Origin: Aplectana chamaeleonis
Lineage: Eukaryota > Nematoda > Chromadorea > Rhabditida > Cosmocercidae
Reading direction: 5' to 3'
Length of the DNA: 64,000 bases
Assembly (NCBI GenBank): GCA_029168955.1
Contig: JAPDOI010001330.1
Coordinates: forward strand, 97,501 to 161,500
The position numbers and the translations under genes are program-made. This document shows, piece by piece, positions 21,419 through 32,310 of the stretch. Numbering within the stretch: position 1 is the stretch's first letter; each line of letters begins with the position of its first letter. The notes under the pieces were generated by a model. That model saw only the letters and a list, made by a program, of their open reading frames with translations. It had not been told where the DNA came from and searched no databases.

Positions 21419-21578
21419 AGTGGTCAGCAACTACTTTAGGAGCATAATTAAATACTGCATAACAAGCATTTCTAGAAACCTCTTCATTAGGGTAGAGCGA
21501 GTATTAGCCAGATCTGTCTTCTCACGAGGACAGCTCAACAACTTCTAAACGCGAACCCTGCCTTTAGTCTGTTCACAT
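21415..21578. mobile_element. Fold-back MITE right half, TTAAAGGCAGGGTTCGCG family
   Basis: Right half only: AGCAACTACTTTAGGAGCA, ACAAGCATTTCTAGAAA, then ACGCGAACCCTGCCTTTAG. It joins the previous MITE at its TTTAA, another instance of TTAA elements abutting. Confidence 0.6.
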
Positions 21579-22283
21579 GGAAAAGGCCCACGTCAACAAA
21601 TCATGTTGATTCACAGTCTAAAAATCACTTCAGACGTGTACGAAAAGAACGAAACTGCATCAAGCACTATGAGCATGATCTGAAAGATTTGACGGCCAAC
21701 ATGTCAGTTCTAATGGTTCACGAAGAATGGAAGAATCCAGAGACCGTGAGCATCCGCAGACGACTTCGCTCAATGGTCTAAACAAAACTCCTAGTTTATC
21801 AAATCGTGTTGCTAAAGCCATCGAATGGTCCAATACTGAAATTCGGAACCCCAACGATCAGTTGATTGGGGAAGGATACTGCGTTCGTCCGGATCGCATT
21901 TCAGCCAATCCTTCCATACAATAAAAGAATCCAAGCACAAAGTACGCCCCCCCCCGGGTCTCCAACACTACAGCACTATTTCGTCATATCTCTAACCACC
22001 CAAAACAGTATTGAGGTGCATATGCATTTCAGTTTACCAGTGTTTCAGAGTATAGTTAGGCTTATGCAACTCTGCAGTCATTCAGGAAAAGGTTGGGTGA
22101 TTACGTTTTTGGTACTCAACATACTGCCATCGAAAAAACCGAAAAATCTGAGAGCAGTTTTTGTTCTTTTCCTTTCTTCAGCCAAACAACTTCCCCCTCA
22201 TTACGTGGAGGAGATTAAGTTCTCGCTATCACCTGGGGTCTCGACCTTCGTGCGTTGGTGACACGACAACATCATTGACGTGA
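21579..22283. other. Unassigned
   Basis: No gene recognised. Short open frames at 21727-21924 and 21866-22261 have no family features. A run of ten C bases lies at about 21948. Confidence 0.35.
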
Positions 22284-22910
22284 CTTATAACGAGGGCTGT
22301 GCGGAACTGTTCCGTTTCCGATTCCGTTTCCGTATTTCCGGTACTTTTTGAGCTGTTCCGTTCCGTTTCCGTTTCCGGGTTTTTGGGCCCGGAAACGGAA
22401 GAAAATAGTACTACAAGTTGAATGGTCACGCTTCCCCAGCGCACCAAACCGCGGTACCTCTGCGATCATCACAGCGTGAGTCTAATCCTGATTGCTTGGA
22501 TCGGTGTCCCACTCCTTCCAACCGCCACACGGTATACGCCCCCCCCTCCACCAACGCACAGACGACCCCAACGTGGGCTCGACCTTGGCGGCTACAGAAG
22601 GCATACTTTAGGCACTGTTGCGCGGGTGAGTAAGTGGTGTTATCTTGCAGTCGAACCGTGGTTATCAGTCTCATCTCAGTTGAAAACCATTACAGTTTGC
22701 CTTTACAACTCTTTATCAAAAAATTTTCGAAGCGCTGAACTATTAGCTGGCCATCACCCTTTCATGCATCAATACCATACTTATTAACAATCGAGTCCTC
22801 CGATTGAGGGACCAGAGAGGTAGAAACTTTACCTCATCGTCTCTCCAGCTACTCACGCACTCGCGCGGTTCAACTTCAGCGCCATAGAATTTGCTAGTCA
22901 TAGCCCCCAG

Positions 22911-23006
22911 CTCGTCGTGTTCAGCACCACGTGCTGCTAACGGGTTTTGAACACTTTTCCTCGGCAGTTTGTGCTGCAGCTAGCAGCACATGTTGCTGAC
23001 GACGAG
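22911..23006. other. Pre-miRNA-sized hairpin, inside element A
   Basis: The left arm 22911-22939 (CTCGTCGTGTTCAGCACCAC onward) pairs with the right arm 22981-23006 (TAGCAGCACATGTTGCTGAC onward), with a loop of about 40 bases and a few bulges. Size and imperfect pairing resemble a pre-miRNA, but small palindromes of transposon origin are common here. No expression evidence exists in the sequence itself. Confidence 0.45.
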
Positions 23007-23078
23007 AGGTTCAACTCAATGTCGGCATGGAGTGCGACCCCTCATTACATGTGTTGCTAGCAGCAGCACGTTATTCAA

Positions 23079-23342
23079 ATGAAGAGAGTCTTTGAGCCAC
23101 CACCTGTTCCTACCGGAGCTAAAGTCGCGATCCTTGTAATGGCCCGCAGCAAGGACGCCAACCTCGCCAAGGTACCCAACAAAGGCATCATCCTCGCATC
23201 GGTACACTATAAGAAATCTTTCCTCATGATGCGCAATAAGGACCACCCTTTCGGCGTCCGACCGGAGTGCATTCGTGTGGCTCTAGCAAAACATCCACGA
23301 AGCTTAGTCAAAGAAAACTTCATAATCCTTGTGCACATATAA
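23079..23342 (+). other. Unrecognised 87-residue open frame
   Basis: This frame (MKRVFEPPPVPTGAKVAI onward) is one of the few in the window without simple-repeat bias: mixed composition, with segments KVPNKGIILASVHYKKSF and RNKDHPFGVRPECIRVALA. I recognise no family. It lies within element A, after the miRNA-like hairpin, with no splice-site context that I can defend. It could be a scrap of captured gene or chance. Confidence 0.2.
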
Positions 23343-24188
23343 GTGAATTATTCAACTATGAATTGAAACTGTAAATGGTAAACCCTCCACTTTATTGATA
23401 CGCCAATTCAGCAACCTTTTCTCGTTGAAAAAGATGGAACAACTATTTCAAGAGTTCCAGGAGTACTTCGCGAGCGATTCATGGGTGAATCAGTTTTTGC
23501 TTCTGACTTTTGTTAGTAACTTGGAGTTACACGTCGATATGAAACTGTGTTGTAAAACTAGGAATGCTAAAACACTAACCTATTTAATAGAAAACAGCTT
23601 TCATAAATGTATGTCGTAGGCCAAAACGGAATGCCTTCCGAACTTGCTCGTTTCCAATCTTCCTTGGAATTGAGGTGATGCTGGAAGCATTCCCGTTGGA
23701 ATTGGGTAATTTTTGGCAGGGCTTGTGCAATATTTCCCATCATTCAAATTCCGCGCGCGCGTGTTACCTACTGTAGTAACGGAATTCGAAGCATACAGCT
23801 TTAATAAAAAAATAGGTACTGATATAGAAGTATATGAGCTTTTCACATCACGTGAAGTGCCCATCCAAAGGTTGATTTCTTAGTTCAATATCGGTAGACG
23901 CCTAGCGTTTCTCAATAAACTTGCTTATTATGCGTGGTGGGATTAGGATAACCGCGATAGTTTTTACAACCCGATAACACTGCTTCGAATAAAAAACAAC
24001 TATAATTTCACGCTGATGCATTAATTCTTATAATTGCTCAACATTATTCAATACGTTCTTCTTCCGGATTACGTGCGTATACTACAAAGCACATTCTGCT
24101 CTATATCAGTTCTTTGTACCCTCATAAGCATTTCGAAAAGTGTTTTGAAGAAGGCAAGAATAATCAAAACACAAGTTTACTTCGTGTA

Positions 24189-25658
24189 AGGCCTCTTTCA
24201 GAGTTCGATCGCTCTGCCACGCGATCGTGGGCACGGCGACGTGGAAATCGCAGATTTTGGAAGTGTGAATGCCCGATCGCTGAAGTTGGCGACCGCGCAC
24301 TTTTACGTACACATTCTTATCGACGCCTGTTTCATGTTCGCGGTGTCGCGCAATTGGCTAGTCATTTATGATAAAAAGGTGCATTGTGCTTTGCCATTTA
24401 ACTTTAACTTTATTACACGCCCGTGCAGACGTGTAGAATCATAGAAAGGGCAGAAAAACCACGAAAACATCGAGGAACTTAAAAAATGACAAGTTTCGAA
24501 AGGAAAAAGCGTAAAACGATTGATAGATCCTTTCTTGACAATGAAGGTAATTTTTGACAAGTGTTTTGAATTTAGTGAAGTTGATCGGTATCTGAACAGT
24601 ATGGCTCATCTTCAAGTACTCCATGCCGTCTCTGAAGATGAAGAAGCTGCGCCCCAAAGAGGTGCGCGGCTGACGGAATTTAAGCTTGAACCTTTCTTCC
24701 CTAGTATTTGATTCAACCAGTTTGAAAAATGAGTGAGCTTTGAGACCCAGTCTTCCAGTTATAATAGTATATACCAAAATTAAATCATTTCTTTTGCGTC
24801 TGTAATGTAAAGTATCCACATTAAGCATACGATTCCTCACTATGCCACGGGGATTACTCCTATACGTGAAGCCAAGAGACCTTATGAAGACCTTCCTTGT
24901 GAAGTTGTTTTGCACTCTTTCTAGTTTGGCAACGCAGGTTTTTTAATGAGGAAAGTAGATACAGGTACCATATTCAAGAACAGATCGAACGTAAATTTTA
25001 TAGGCTCTAACCAAAAGCAATGGACCCTTAGTTTTCAGCGATTTGAACAGAAGGAAAAGTTTCTGTTCAGCTTTCGCAACAATACTATCCAAATGCGTAT
25101 CAAAATTCAAATTCGAATCGACAAGAAACCCTAAATCTTTAACTAGGCTAACATGCTGGAGTATTGAACCATCGATATTGTACCCGCCTTCCGGATTAGT
25201 AGTTCTACCCAGGTGTAGTACTTGACTTTTTTGAGTGGAAAGAGGGAGAAGGTTTCGTTTAGACCATTGAACTACATTGTCAATTGTGGTTTGGATCCTA
25301 GTATTATTGTCACCCTCAAGTGTATCGCAGATTTTTTTAATGATAATAATCATTTTATGATAAGAATTGTTTCGTATTATGATTGTTTTGCCTACTTATA
25401 CTGATTATGCCTGAATCAACGTGAAAAAAAGAGGAATTTGAACGAGGACATATGAAGCGGTCGCCGCAATCGGTCGCGTCGCCGTGCACTGCATGGCGAC
25501 GCGATGTGGCCATCTCAGTCGCCCAATCGCGCGATTGGGCGACTTTTCCCGCGATCTTGTCTGAAAGGTCTGCGACCAGATCGCGCGACGCGACCAGATC
25601 GATACACAGTGTTTTCATTCGGTCGCGTCGCAGAGCGATCGAACTCTGAAAGAGGCCT
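24189..25658. mobile_element. Inverted-repeat element H (word CGATCGCG/GCGACGCGA), nested in A
   Basis: The left end AGGCCTCTTTCAGAGTTCGA (24189-24208) continues to ATCGCTCTG and is mirrored perfectly over 28 bp at the right end (25631-25658). Subterminal sequence is rich in GATCGCG, GCGACGCGA and GGTCGCG words (24205-24300 and 25450-25640), like the word-bearing elements, but I could not find a target-site duplication. The interior carries a CR1-like RT fragment on the minus strand. Confidence 0.82.
24439..25353 (-). pseudogene. CR1-like non-LTR retrotransposon RT C-terminal fragment
   Basis: C-terminal part of a CR1/L2-type reverse transcriptase. The frame 25353-24943 reads IDNVVQWSKRNLLPLSTQKSQ, then VKDLGFLVDSNLNFDTHL, then YKIYVRSVLEYGTCIYFP, the RT thumb and connection typical of this clade. 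After a frameshift near 24930 the frame 24915-24439 continues with QNNFTRKV, RRKRNDLILVYTIITGRL, ESNTREERFKLK and SFFIFRDG, the usual C-terminal tail. The catalytic palm is missing (5'-truncated), so it is dead. It lies in element H, which lies in element A. Confidence 0.85.
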
Positions 25659-26059
25659 CATGCCCATAAGCGCGCTGAAACAGCCAACGCTAAGGATGAG
25701 TCGTGGACAACGAATTGTAGCGCTTGACTCTGCGGTGGAGTCCTTTCTCTGCGCTCTAGCCCATCGGCGTAAACGTCCCACACCCCTTCCTGTCATGCGT
25801 CAAATCTATTTGTACTCGGCTCGCTTGCAGTTTTAGACCGTAGCCCCACTGGTGCTTGAGGGAATAGATTGAGATCTCAAGTATGGTTCATCGGCACGCC
25901 ATGAGCAGCGACGAAACCTACCATTTGATCATACTATAATTTTTAGTTCACTTCCGTTTCCATTTCCGGATTTCCGTTTCCGGCGATTTTCAGCCATTTT
26001 TCTTCCGTTTCCGTTTCCGAAAATCTTGAAAATGATTTCCGCACAGCCCTGCTTATAAC

Positions 26060-26344
26060 CACCTCCCAGGCTTTATAACTCGCCCAAAACCCCGATAAAC
26101 CGTTATCAAAAGCTTTTTAAACGGCTTTAAGATTCATTCGAGAATTTCTGTGTAGTTTTAAAGCCTTCCTAAACTATGAAAACTCCACGGATTGATTCCG
26201 AACAGGTAATCAAGGACCAATCTTCAACCATCGGTTGGAAAACGCTTCGAATTCTTCTACTGCACGACCTCCTAACCCAAGCTCACGCCATATCTCATCA
26301 ACAAGACATTGAAATGCAAAATTGAAAACAAAATCGTGATCCGC
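26060..26344. other. Unassigned
   Basis: Short stretch between element A and a tandem repeat. Nothing recognised. Confidence 0.35.
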
Positions 26345-26695
26345 GCTTTCCTGACCGTGACAGAATTAGTTTGTTCAGAAAAGCCACAAGGTTTCCGGAC
26401 AGAGCGCCGCAATGCGACGCGAACACCCCGCACATGGTTCTCGGACAAAGCGCCGCTGAGGGGCGCTTTGGCCGGGTTTTTTTCCTGATCGTGAGAGAAT
26501 TAATTTGTTCAGAAAAGCCACACGGTTTCCAGACACAGCACCGCTGAGCGGCGCGAACCCCGGCACATGGTTCCCCAACAACGCGCGTGGCCGGGTTTTT
26601 TTGCCTGCCCGTGAGAGATTTAGTTTGTTCAGAAAAGTTACATGGTTCACGGACGAAGCGGCGTGAAGCGGCGCTTTGGCCGGGTCTATTATATT
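26345..26695. repeat. Tandem repeat, about 120-134 bp, three copies
   Basis: The phrase TTTGTTCAGAAAAG recurs near 26369, 26505 and 26625, each followed by (C)CACA(A/C/T)GGTTTCCGG-like sequence, a CGCCGCTGAGGGGCGC-type palindrome and TGGCCGGGTTTTTTT. Units differ by small indels. Each repeat carries a local GGCGCTTTGGCCGGG motif. It ends just before element D. Confidence 0.8.
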
Positions 26696-28349
26696 TCGCA
26701 CACGGAGCGTCACTCTTTATTTTCTTATCCAGGATCTCCTCAAGTACTGATGATAAAACTACTGACGCAAAAAAATCAAAAATAGTCTTGCTGACTGAAA
26801 AAGAAACGAGCGGAGGAAATCGCCAACTATTGAGCCACTGACTCTTGGTTGTGAATCAGGGATGTGCGGCAATTGCCGTTTGCCGTTTGCCGGCCATTTT
26901 CGGGATTTTTTTTGCTGTTTTTCGTTTGCCGAAATTTTTGTTGTTTTTCCGGCAAAACTCGGCAAGACAGTGGGAGGAAACGCCTTCTATGCTCGCGGCT
27001 ACAGTACCGCGCATGTTTTTTTTGCGAAAACGGCGTTTTGCGGCGTTTTTTGTGCTCACAAAGCGCCGCATCGCCATAACTCACTTGAAATTTGACGAAA
27101 TTAGATTTCCAGGGACTTTTCGTGTTCCTCTCAGTCAGGCAAGTGCAGCGATATGTGTAGAAAGTCTTTTGGACTCCGGTAATTTGTTGAAAAATGCGTT
27201 TTTCTTTCTAAAATTCACATTGACCACAGGTCAAAACATGACAGATGCCTGCAATCATGACCGTCTGATCAGGTCATAGTGAGATATTTTGTAGTGCAAT
27301 TATGCAATTTTCTATGAACTTCTGGAGCTGAATCTTCCGTTTTGTAACACTATCGTGTAGCACTCGATGTCAGCAATTCAGAAATGACTTCCAACGTGAA
27401 ATCGGAATACTTTGAAGCTAGTTATGGCGATGCGGCGCTTTGTGAGCCCAAAAAATGCCCCAAAACACTTTTTCTGCAAAAAATTTGCGCGATATTGTAT
27501 GTGGGCACTAGGGGTACTACGATCATCCGTTGTTCGCTCAACCGTTAGCCGGGGCTTTCAGTTATCTAGGGTTGTAGCGAATCTGTTTGAAAACGCGAGT
27601 TAACTCGCCGTAAGTTCGCGGTAAGTTCGTGGTAAACTGCAGCCAATCGCGAGCTTTTTATTTGAAGATTTCCAGGAAAGGGACCGGACATTGCTGAAAC
27701 TACGCACTCGCATGCCACGTTTGGAGACACTAGATACGCATCAGGGATGTGCGGAAAAATTTTTTTGTGGAAACAGAAAACAGAAAATCCAGTTTGACAG
27801 AAAACAGAAAACAGAGAAAAATCTCCAAAAATGGGCAGAAAACAGAAAACAGGAAACAGAAAATTTTTAAAAATCAATAAAAAGTGTTCAGATAAGTTTT
27901 TCCACAGCATTAAATTTTCATACATTTGCAGGTTATAAATGTTTTTAGCACAATTTTCAAAACCCAACAACTGACCAGAGTGAGAAGTGGAGACACCCAA
28001 AAAACGCAGATTATCAGCGCGGAGACAACAATTTTCTCTCTAACCTTTCTTTTCCCAGACAATAGCGCGCTTTACCATTTTTTTTTTGAATTCTGTACCG
28101 TCCTGCGTTGCAATGAGTTACTCAGAAGTCACTCAGAAGTTGCGTGTATGATGCAGTTGGAGCCCAACTTATTCACGCTCCACTAAAGCGTTGGCGCTGG
28201 AATACTCTTAGTCTGTGCCCACGTGTGGAAGTAGTTATACTCGGACCAGTGTCAGTATACAATACTATTATAGTTTTCGCGTCATTTGACTGCATCGCAT
28301 ACCTTCCGAGGGATTAATCAATGGCAAATCTCTGGGTAATGGTAACCAC

Positions 28350-29512
28350 CAGGGATGTGCGTAATTACGACTAACGACTAACGAATTTAACGACTAACGG
28401 GCTTTTTGGGTGTTACGACTAACGACTAACGACTAACGAAATTAAAAATATTCTCGAAAGCAATCCCAAAATTCGCTAAAAAGTCAGTAGTCATTCAAAT
28501 CACGCTCCAACCCAAGGCTTGGACCAGGATTGATACATATTGCCCTGTTGGTTGTTCTAGATGTATGGTACAACATAACCATAGCCTTCAGTATTTATAA
28601 TTTTATACTGACACTGCTTCAAAATTCTGGAACCCCCACTTTAAAACCCTAACCGAACGTTACGCAAGGTTAGGCGCAGCATTTATGCGACTTCGCGTCG
28701 GTCGCGCTACTTTATGGCAGGCTCACTTAACCGGTTCCGGCACTGGCCGGCCCCAGCGGAGATTTTTGCAGAGGACACTATCAGATGTGATAATATGGAG
28801 CGGTGCCTGCAGGCCACAACTGCCCAACGACGGGAACTGTATCCGATGATTGCATTGTAAAGGGTGCCGTCCTTCGATTTTCAGTCATAAATTCGAGATA
28901 TGGGTTTTCCATAAAGTGGTGCTGAGACCTCTCAGGAGTAAAATTCTAACTTGGGTGCTAATTTCTTCCGGTCTTTCCCCATTATGGGAACAAGCTGACG
29001 CAAGCGCTCGGATCGCTACGCGAAGCACAAATAGTGCAAAGTCGGTGCAATTCTCAGTGCTGTCACCACCAGGTAGATATCAAATAACATCATATAACGC
29101 AGTTGTATATTTCGCGCTGGAAAAAAAAGCAGAGTTCAAGATTCCCTCGGTTTCCCATATTGTTTCTTTTTTTACCGAAAAATGAAAAAAATCGATAAAC
29201 ACTCACTCTCGAGTCAGTCTCGAACACACAGGTTCTCGTGCATGATTTTAATTGTGTATATGTAGAATTGCAGTTTGAACTAGGTTCTCTAACAAGGAGT
29301 GATTTGTGTCTTTAATGGCCATGAATGTTTTGGAGAACATATGTACATTTCTTCATGCCTTCCTTTTTTTCTATTCATAAAGACTTTTTACTCCCTCAAC
29401 TTAGCTTGCTTTCAAAACCTAGATTTTTAACGACTAACGACTAACGACTAACGAGGGTTTTGGCCGGTTGAACGGTTAACGAATTGAAAAATTTCTATTA
29501 CGCACATCCCTG
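28350..29512. mobile_element. hAT-like non-autonomous element C (word CGACTAACGACTAACG), innermost of the nest
   Basis: The left end CAGGGATGTGCGTAAT (28350-28365) and right end ATTACGCACATCCCTG (29497-29512) are perfect 16-bp inverted repeats with perfect 8-bp direct repeats GTAACCAC outside (28342-28349 and 29513-29520). Subterminal words are ACGACTAACG at 28367-28440 and 29428-29455. At 1163 bp it has no transposase. It interrupts element B, hence is younger. Confidence 0.95.
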
Positions 29513-29547
29513 GTAACCACTAAAAGATAAAGATAAAACTTCGGTTC

Positions 29548-29996
29548 CTTAGTTGCATGGTTCGCGATAAAAATAACTTTTGAGCTCTCGTCATAAGAAT
29601 GTAGATTTGGTCATCACAAAAGTAAAATCAAGGCAAAAACCCGGAAATTCGCGGGAAAAACGCTCAAAGACAAAGTTTAACGGCTAATTACCGGTGTCAG
29701 CCGGCCCCCTAATTAACGAGAAATTCATTAATGCTTGCTTATCCGCCTTTTATTTTGCTGTTAGAGTAGTCAGCAGTCTCCAAAAATGCTCATAAATAAC
29801 TTAAGAAGCAAAATAAAAGCTGACAGAACAGGCTTTCACACAAATCTCGATAATTGGGGGCGGGAGGACACCAAGCAATAATTTGATCCTGAGCGTTTTT
29901 TCTCCAATTTTTCTTATTTTCACTTTTGTGATGGCCAGATCTACAACTCCATGGGGTTAGCACAACAACCGAATTTATCGAGAACCCTGCCTTTAA
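29548..29996. mobile_element. Fold-back MITE, TTAAAGGCAGGGTTCGCG family
   Basis: A good copy of the 0.45-kb palindrome: GGTTCGCGATAAAAATAAC at the left, AACCCTGCCTTTAA at the right, with the blocks TGTCAGCCGGCCCCCTAATT and GGCGGGAGGACACCAAGC in between. The left TTAA is lost; the right TTAA is at 29993-29996. It is inside element B. Confidence 0.85.
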
Positions 29997-31304
29997 ATCT
30001 CTATTGGGTTGCGCAGCGCATTCATCGTCGTATCCGTAAAGGCTTAAATGCTTGTTGGGGCTATTTAGTGACTTGCTGGCAAGCCGACTTTCCAGTCAGT
30101 GGGTTCGTCTCCCTCACATAGATCTGTCAACAACTCAAGGACTTCGGAGGGATGGTTGGTTTGGCTGACCTCAGGCGAGAATCGAATCCGACCGAGCATT
30201 GCGAGCAGCAGCGCCTCCTGCCATCACGCCAAAAGCGCTTGGATAGATCACAGTATAGCGAGTAAAAGTGCTAGTTGTGGGAGAACTGCAGAACCCCCAG
30301 GTTGCATTGACCCTCAATCTATTGGCTTACCTTCGATGGATCCGGCCTTTGGCCTAAGGAGCAATCCTGCTTTTAAATCGCGGTTCACGGTTTTTTCTGT
30401 TTTCTGCCAAATTTTGACAATTTTTACAGAAAACAGAAGAAAATGGCCAAAAATGGGCAGAAAACAGAAAGCAGAAAACAGAAAATTCCGCACATCCCTG
30501 ATACGCATAGTGTGAAAAATTGCAAAAAAAATGGTTCATTCTGTCTTTTCTGGAGAAAATATTGATTAAGAAAAAAATTTCGGAAGATTTTTAAAACTTC
30601 TTTTAGCTTGCAGTAAGTTCGCGCAAAACTTCAACTTAACGCGAGCTGAGAGAGAAATTGGAACTAGTGTGTGAATGAGGAGAAAGATGGATAGTTTTCG
30701 AAAAAGTCCTCCGGAGAGCTTATTTTAAAGCTATCCATCTTTTTCTTCACTTATAATCTATTTCCATTTTCTCTGTCCGCTCACGTTATGTTGCAATTTT
30801 GCGAGAACTTAACGCGAGATCACCACCCAGTTGTATAATGACTCATTTCATATGAGTTACTCGCAGTCAGTTCTAGTTTTGTCAGAGCGCGACTACCGAT
30901 CGCCGAGCCGCAGTGGCACCACCGCGGAGCTGTAGCGGCACAACCGGGCAGCCGCAGCGGTACTACAGCGGGGCCGCAGCGGCACTATCACGGGGCCACC
31001 ACGACACTGCCGATGTGAGATTTCTTTGATTTCCATGAGGTCCCTCTATGTCTTGTTTTCGTTCAACTGATGCCTTGGAATGGAACTACTCCCTTGAATT
31101 AGAATTATTAGAATGTTGACATAAGTATTCGAAAAAAAAGGAAAAAGAAGTAGAGCCGCACATGTCAATAACATTTGGGCCAATCTAAGGGATTAGGTTT
31201 TTCGCAGTTTGCCGATTGCAGATTGCCGTTTGCCGGCCGTTTTTGGGATTTTCTCGCCGATTGCCGTTTGCCGAAATCTCAAAATCGTTTGCCGCACATC
31301 CCTG

Positions 31305-31509
31305 TTGTGAATAGGACATTCATTTAGATTCTTCTCAACTGTATGCAAAAAAACTTGGTCGATTACAAACCAGTGATGTAGGCCGGTTTCTTAAAAAGTC
31401 TCACAAGCTACGTACAAACAGTGACCACCTCACTTGGGAAAACCGTGAATACCACATTTCTTAGTTCTCGTCCTTGCGCAGTATGGGAAAACGTTCAACT
31501 CTAAGAAAA
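31305..31509. other. Unassigned
   Basis: Short flank of element D. Nothing recognised. Confidence 0.35.
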
Positions 31510-32310
31510 TTATCGCAGTTTTTCATGATGCTTTTCGTTCCAGAATTTCCCACTTGAAACAATGCGTTAGCCACCAAGTGTTACATTAAAGGCATCGTTC
31601 ATGATGGATTTCGTTTTCAAGTTTTTTATATATAATGAGAGCTATGGCTCCCTATATAACAGCTACGTTGAAAAAACCGCAAAAAATCCACTGAAAACCC
31701 CTTTTTTACACGCAAAATATTTCAATCGACTTTTGACAGAGGAAGAGTCGATCGTTAGAGATCGCTGTTTTAACCGACGATCTCTTGATCAAATGAAGTT
31801 TATCTTTCTTTTAGGTGATTTGTTGAGAAGGAAAGGTTAATCGATGTGTGTAGAAAAGTTATTCTTAACGTAATCGTTTGGTATATTCCATCAAGTTCCC
31901 CTCAGTTGCACTGTATCAAATGCTGAAAATTTACTTATATGATGGCTGACAGCAAATTGTGCAAGATGACTGACGGAAGGCCAGCCTCTTTTGACGGAAT
32001 ATGGGACATTCAACCTCAATTATCTTCACAATAAGGCGTTTTCAACCGAGAAAACTCTCCCTACGTTCTTAGGTGAGCCCAGAGAATCATTTGAACCGAA
32101 AGAACTGTGAGTGGTTTTGAGCGCGTACGATGCCTTTAATCACGAAGAGACGGCGCAACATGCACTAAAACACCTTATTTCAGTGGGATTATTTTCTGGC
32201 CCAGGCTAGTTGTCCGGTCGTATAAACATGTTCTCACAGGTTGTCACCGGTGAAAAATGGGGTCAATCGGAAATGGAAAAATATTTTATGCAAAACAGTA
32301 TTACTTAGGG
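31510..32310. mobile_element. MITE relic (family of 62346-62837), split by an insertion
   Basis: Blocks TTTCGTTCCAGAATTTCCCA and TTAGCCACCAAGTGTTAC at 31540-31585 continue after 32139 with CACGAAGAGACGG, ACCTTATTTCAGTG and TGTCACCGGTGAAAAATGGGG. They match the continuous element at 62370-62560, so the 31586-32139 segment was inserted into it at a TTA(A) site. The outer ends are diverged. Confidence 0.75.
31586..32139. mobile_element. TTAA MITE inserted in another MITE
   Basis: The left end TTAAAGGCATCGTTCATGAT (31586-31605) and right end GTACGATGCCTTTAA (32125-32139) are inverted repeats of the same TTAAAGGCA type, with TTAA at both edges. Length 554 bp. Its insertion point is confirmed by comparison with the uninterrupted relative at 62346-62837. 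Confidence 0.83.

Larger units (their letters stand above)
22292..26051. mobile_element. hAT-like non-autonomous element A (word TTCCGTTTCCG)
   Basis: The left end GAGGGCTGTGCGGAA (22292-22306) and right end TTCCGCACAGCCCTG (26037-26051) are inverted repeats with one difference, flanked by perfect 8-bp direct repeats CTTATAAC (22284-22291 and 26052-26059). Both subterminal regions carry the word TTCCGTTTCCG (22307-22400 and 25945-26038). The 3.76-kb interior contains element H and inside it a CR1-like fragment. No transposase is visible. The CAGGG end plus 8-bp duplication fits hAT. Confidence 0.92.
27742..30500. mobile_element. hAT-like non-autonomous element B (word CAGAAAACAGAAAA), nested in D
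   Basis: The left end CAGGGATGTGCGGAA (27742-27756) and right end TTCCGCACATCCCTG (30486-30500) are perfect 15-bp inverted repeats, flanked by perfect 8-bp direct repeats ATACGCAT (27734-27741 and 30501-30508). The subterminal word is CAGAAAACAGAAAA (27772-27865, and 30365-30485 in both orientations). Element C (28350-29512) and a fold-back MITE (about 29548-29996) are inserted inside. No coding region is recognised. Confidence 0.95.
26857..31304. mobile_element. hAT-like non-autonomous element D (word GTTTGCCG), outermost of a triple nest
   Basis: The left end CAGGGATGTGCGGCAA (26857-26872) and right end TTGCCGCACATCCCTG (31289-31304) are perfect 16-bp inverted repeats flanked by perfect 8-bp direct repeats TTGTGAAT (26849-26856 and 31305-31312). 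Both subterminal regions carry GTTTGCCG / CGGCAAAC words (26870-26960 and 31205-31290). Element B is inserted at 27742-30500, so D's own length is about 1.68 kb. No transposase remains. Confidence 0.95.

Noticed and set aside
22981..23002. Match of the hairpin 3' arm to the TAGCAGCAC start of the vertebrate miR-15/16 family
   Set aside because: Only the first nine or so bases agree, the family is not expected in this kind of organism, and the hairpin sits in a transposon; chance is the simpler explanation.
26845..27279. 144-residue frame and its antisense partners near the start of element D
   Set aside because: They start in the GTTTGCCG word array and have only low-complexity Phe/Arg-rich content.
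30030..30110. Possible tRNA from GTGGGTTCGTCTCCC
   Set aside because: The T-arm-like phrase is present but no D-arm or acceptor stem can be placed at the right distance.
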